NCBI RefSeq assembly: GCF_019429565.1
Contig: NZ_JAHXSA010000001.1
Location: 1,116,001 to 1,180,000 of the forward strand
Direction: 5' to 3'
Origin: Schaalia sp. ORNL0103
GTDB taxonomy: Bacteria; Actinomycetota; Actinomycetes; Actinomycetales; Actinomycetaceae
Length of the DNA: 64,000 nucleotides
Under the pieces are notes generated by a model that did no database searches, was not told the origin of the DNA, and was given only the letters and a program-made list of their open reading frames with translations. Position numbers and translations under genes: made by a program. Of the stretch, positions 60,163-64,000 are shown in pieces. The number at the start of each line of letters is the position of its first letter. Position 1 is the first letter of the stretch.

Positions 60163-61428
60163 ATGGCCTTTTCACAGCGACGCCAACTCACCAGGCAGAC
60201 GTGGTCGATCGTCAAAAAAGCGGGAATCGCGCTGCTCGCCGCCCAGGCGGCCGCAGTCGTGACCGTGCACGCGATCGACCGCATGCGCACCGCCCGTATC
60301 CCCGGTGGCGTGCACGGTTTCCCCACCCTGCCTCCCGCCGACACGCAGATCGGCGACACCGTGGCGCGGACGTACACCGAGGGAACCTCCCTGTACGCAG
60401 ACATGTTGGAGGCCATTGAAGGGGCGACGCATCACATTTATTTCGAGACCTTCATTTGGCGCTCGGACCGCTGGGGCCAGCGCTTTAAGACGGCACTGAT
60501 CGACGCGGCGAAGCGCGGTGTCGAGGTGTTCTGCGTGTGGGACGGCTTCGGCGTCCTCAACCAGGATCCGCGCTTCTACAAGTTCCCCGTGATGCCGAAT
60601 CTGCACGTGCGTAAGTTCCCGACGCTACGTTCGGGCTTCTTCACCCTGAACATTCGTCGCACGGGCCAGGATCACCGCAAGATTCTCGTGGTCGACGGCG
60701 AGGTCGGATTCGTCGGCGGCTACAACATCGGCGATCCCTTTGCCAACGAGTGGCGCGACACCCACGTGCGCATCACGGGCGAGGCCGTGTGGGAGCTGGA
60801 AAACGGCTTCGTCGACTTCTGGAACCACTTCCGCCCCAAGACCTGCCCGGAGCTGCCCGATCAGGGTGCGCGGGCGTGGAGCGCGGACGTGACCGCGCAG
60901 TTCAACCTGCCGCACTACCTCCTGTACCCGATCCGCGGCATGTACATCGATGCGATTGAGCGCGCGACCGACCGCGTGCTCATCACGACGGCGTACTTCA
61001 TCCCCGACCGCGAGGTCCTCGGTTCCCTGATCGCCGCCGCCCGCCGTGGCGTGCGCGTCCAGGTGCTGATCCCCGAGTATTCCAACCACATCCTGGCGGA
61101 CTGGGTGGCGCGCCCCTACTACGGCGAGCTGCTGCGCGAGGGCGTGGAGATCTGGCTGTACCGTCACGCGATGGTCCACTCGAAGACGATGACGGTGGAT
61201 GGGCGTTGGTCGACGATCGGCACGGCGAATATCGACCGCCTGTCGATGCGCGGCAACTACGAGGTGTGCCTGCAGTTCTTCTCTCGCCCGCTGGCCGCGC
61301 GCATGGAGGAGATTTTCGCGAACGACCTGACGACGGCCCGCCGCCTGACGATCGACGAGTGGGAGAAGCGCTCGATGATCACCCGCGTCGGCGAGGTGCT
61401 GCTGGGCCCCTTCGAGCCCTTCGTCTGA
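60163..61428 (+). CDS. Phospholipase D-family protein, probable cardiolipin synthase
   Basis: A 421-residue protein with one N-terminal membrane segment (~18-38) and two HKD catalytic motifs: DHRKILVVDGEVGFVGGYNI (residues ~172-191) and VHSKTMTVDGRWSTIGTANID (~344-364). Two HxKx4D motifs form one active site joining two phosphatidylglycerols, as in Cls-type cardiolipin synthases, or another phosphatidyl transfer. A single N-terminal anchor fits Cls less well than the usual two, so the substrate is not certain. It converges on ligA with only 12 bp between stop codons. Confidence 0.85.
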   Translation: MAFSQRRQLTRQTWSIVKKAGIALLAAQAAAVVTVHAIDRMRTARIPGGVHGFPTLPPADTQIGDTVARTYTEGTSLYADMLEAIEGATHHIYFETFIWRSDRWGQRFKTALIDAAKRGVEVFCVWDGFGVLNQDPRFYKFPVMPNLHVRKFPTLRSGFFTLNIRRTGQDHRKILVVDGEVGFVGGYNIGDPFANEWRDTHVRITGEAVWELENGFVDFWNHFRPKTCPELPDQGARAWSADVTAQFNLPHYLLYPIRGMYIDAIERATDRVLITTAYFIPDREVLGSLIAAARRGVRVQVLIPEYSNHILADWVARPYYGELLREGVEIWLYRHAMVHSKTMTVDGRWSTIGTANIDRLSMRGNYEVCLQFFSRPLAARMEEIFANDLTTARRLTIDEWEKRSMITRVGEVLLGPFEPFV

Positions 61429-61440
61429 GCCCCGGCCTCG

Positions 61441-63858
<2,418 letters not shown>

Positions 63859-63867
63859 TTATCCACA
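63859..63867 (+). promoter_or_regulatory. Perfect DnaA box
   Basis: TTATCCACA, identical to the DnaA box consensus; first of two copies 30 bp apart, same orientation, upstream of ligA. Confidence 0.7.
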
Positions 63868-63888
63868 GGGGCACGTGAGTGCCTCGGG

Positions 63889-63897
63889 TTATCCACA
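63889..63897 (+). promoter_or_regulatory. Perfect DnaA box
   Basis: Second TTATCCACA, also followed by GGG. The pair is not an origin: there is no AT-rich unwinding region and no cluster of further boxes in the visible sequence. Confidence 0.7.
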
Positions 63898-63948
63898 GGG
63901 CTTCTCACGTCGCTTGATCGGCAGCGAGCGCAGCGGGATCGTTGGTGC

Positions 63949-64000
63949 ATGAAGGATTCCGGTTGCCTCGCCCGATCGGCCTTGCGAGCCGACGTTCACC
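63949..64000 (+). CDS. Possible start of a further gene, cut by the window edge
   Basis: ATG 63949 opens a frame of 17 codons (MKDSGCLARSALRADVH) that runs off the right edge. There is no clear ribosome-binding site. The wording is loosely like N-termini of AbiEi/DUF559-type proteins, which in actinobacteria often follow TTATCCACAGG sequences. Too short to identify. Confidence 0.25.
   Translation, partial: MKDSGCLARSALRADVH

Overview
The window is a high-GC actinobacterial chromosome segment. It carries the actinobacterial order dapA ... rnj-ftsK-pgsA-clgR-DUF3046-recA-recX-miaB-miaA-dapF-hflX, GTG starts, several promoters with a TAnnnT -10 box 6-8 nt before the start codon, a LexA box of the TCGAAC-N4-GTTC type at recA, and a LigA with an internal insertion. 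Together with a secreted sialidase and DUF4418/DUF6273 genes this suggests an Actinomyces/Schaalia-type host-associated member of Actinomycetaceae. That is inference from remembered family content; nothing was searched.

Layout. 1-16.3 kb (nearly all minus strand): hflX (cut by the left edge), an RsmC-like methyltransferase, dapF, miaA, two YbjN-like genes, miaB, cinA, recX, recA, DUF3046, a ClgR-like regulator, pgsA, ftsK, a PfkB kinase and RNase J. 16.35-20.8 kb: a five-gene operon of a DUF4418 membrane protein with paired M-x-C-H motifs, a membrane-anchored DUF6273 protein, two FtsX/MacB-type permeases with cysteines in their outside domains, and an ABC ATPase. It lies between rnj and dapA, and its transported substrate is unknown; it is the best candidate here for an undescribed system. 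20.9-35.2 kb: dapA, a GNAT, dapB, an M16 peptidase, pnp, rpsO, then ribF-truB-rbfA-infB-ylxR-nusA-rimP, the translation and RNA-processing operon. 35.2-41.9 kb: a divergent lipoprotein, leuB, a large secreted sialidase with cell-wall-binding repeats behind an 18-bp palindromic operator, a 51-aa secreted microprotein, and an IS3-family element inserted into the loop of the ilvC terminator. 41.9-45.4 kb: ilvBNC with a complete ribosome-mediated attenuator, including a 23-codon leader peptide rich in Ile, Leu and Val. 45.5-49.3 kb: an AAEx-type anion exchanger, a gene-poor 600-bp stretch with possible RNA structure, and a ThrE-like exporter coupled to a 51-aa membrane microprotein. 49.5-55 kb: a 5S-23S-16S rRNA operon read on the minus strand with promoter, spacer and terminator. 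55.2-64 kb: NAD-type malic enzyme, gatBAC, a cardiolipin-synthase-like PLD, ligA, two perfect DnaA boxes and possibly the start of one more gene.

How it works together: lysine/DAP synthesis (dapA, dapB, dapF), branched-chain amino acid synthesis (ilvBNC, leuB), tRNA modification and charging (miaA, miaB, truB, gatCAB), ribosome assembly and translation (rimP, infB, rbfA, rpsO, hflX, rRNA), RNA turnover (pnp, rnj) and DNA repair (recA, recX, ligA) dominate. Accessory content is limited to the DUF4418/ABC operon, the sialidase, the IS and a few small genes. All coordinates were read by eye; start codons are choices made from ribosome-binding sites, -10 spacing and family alignment from memory.
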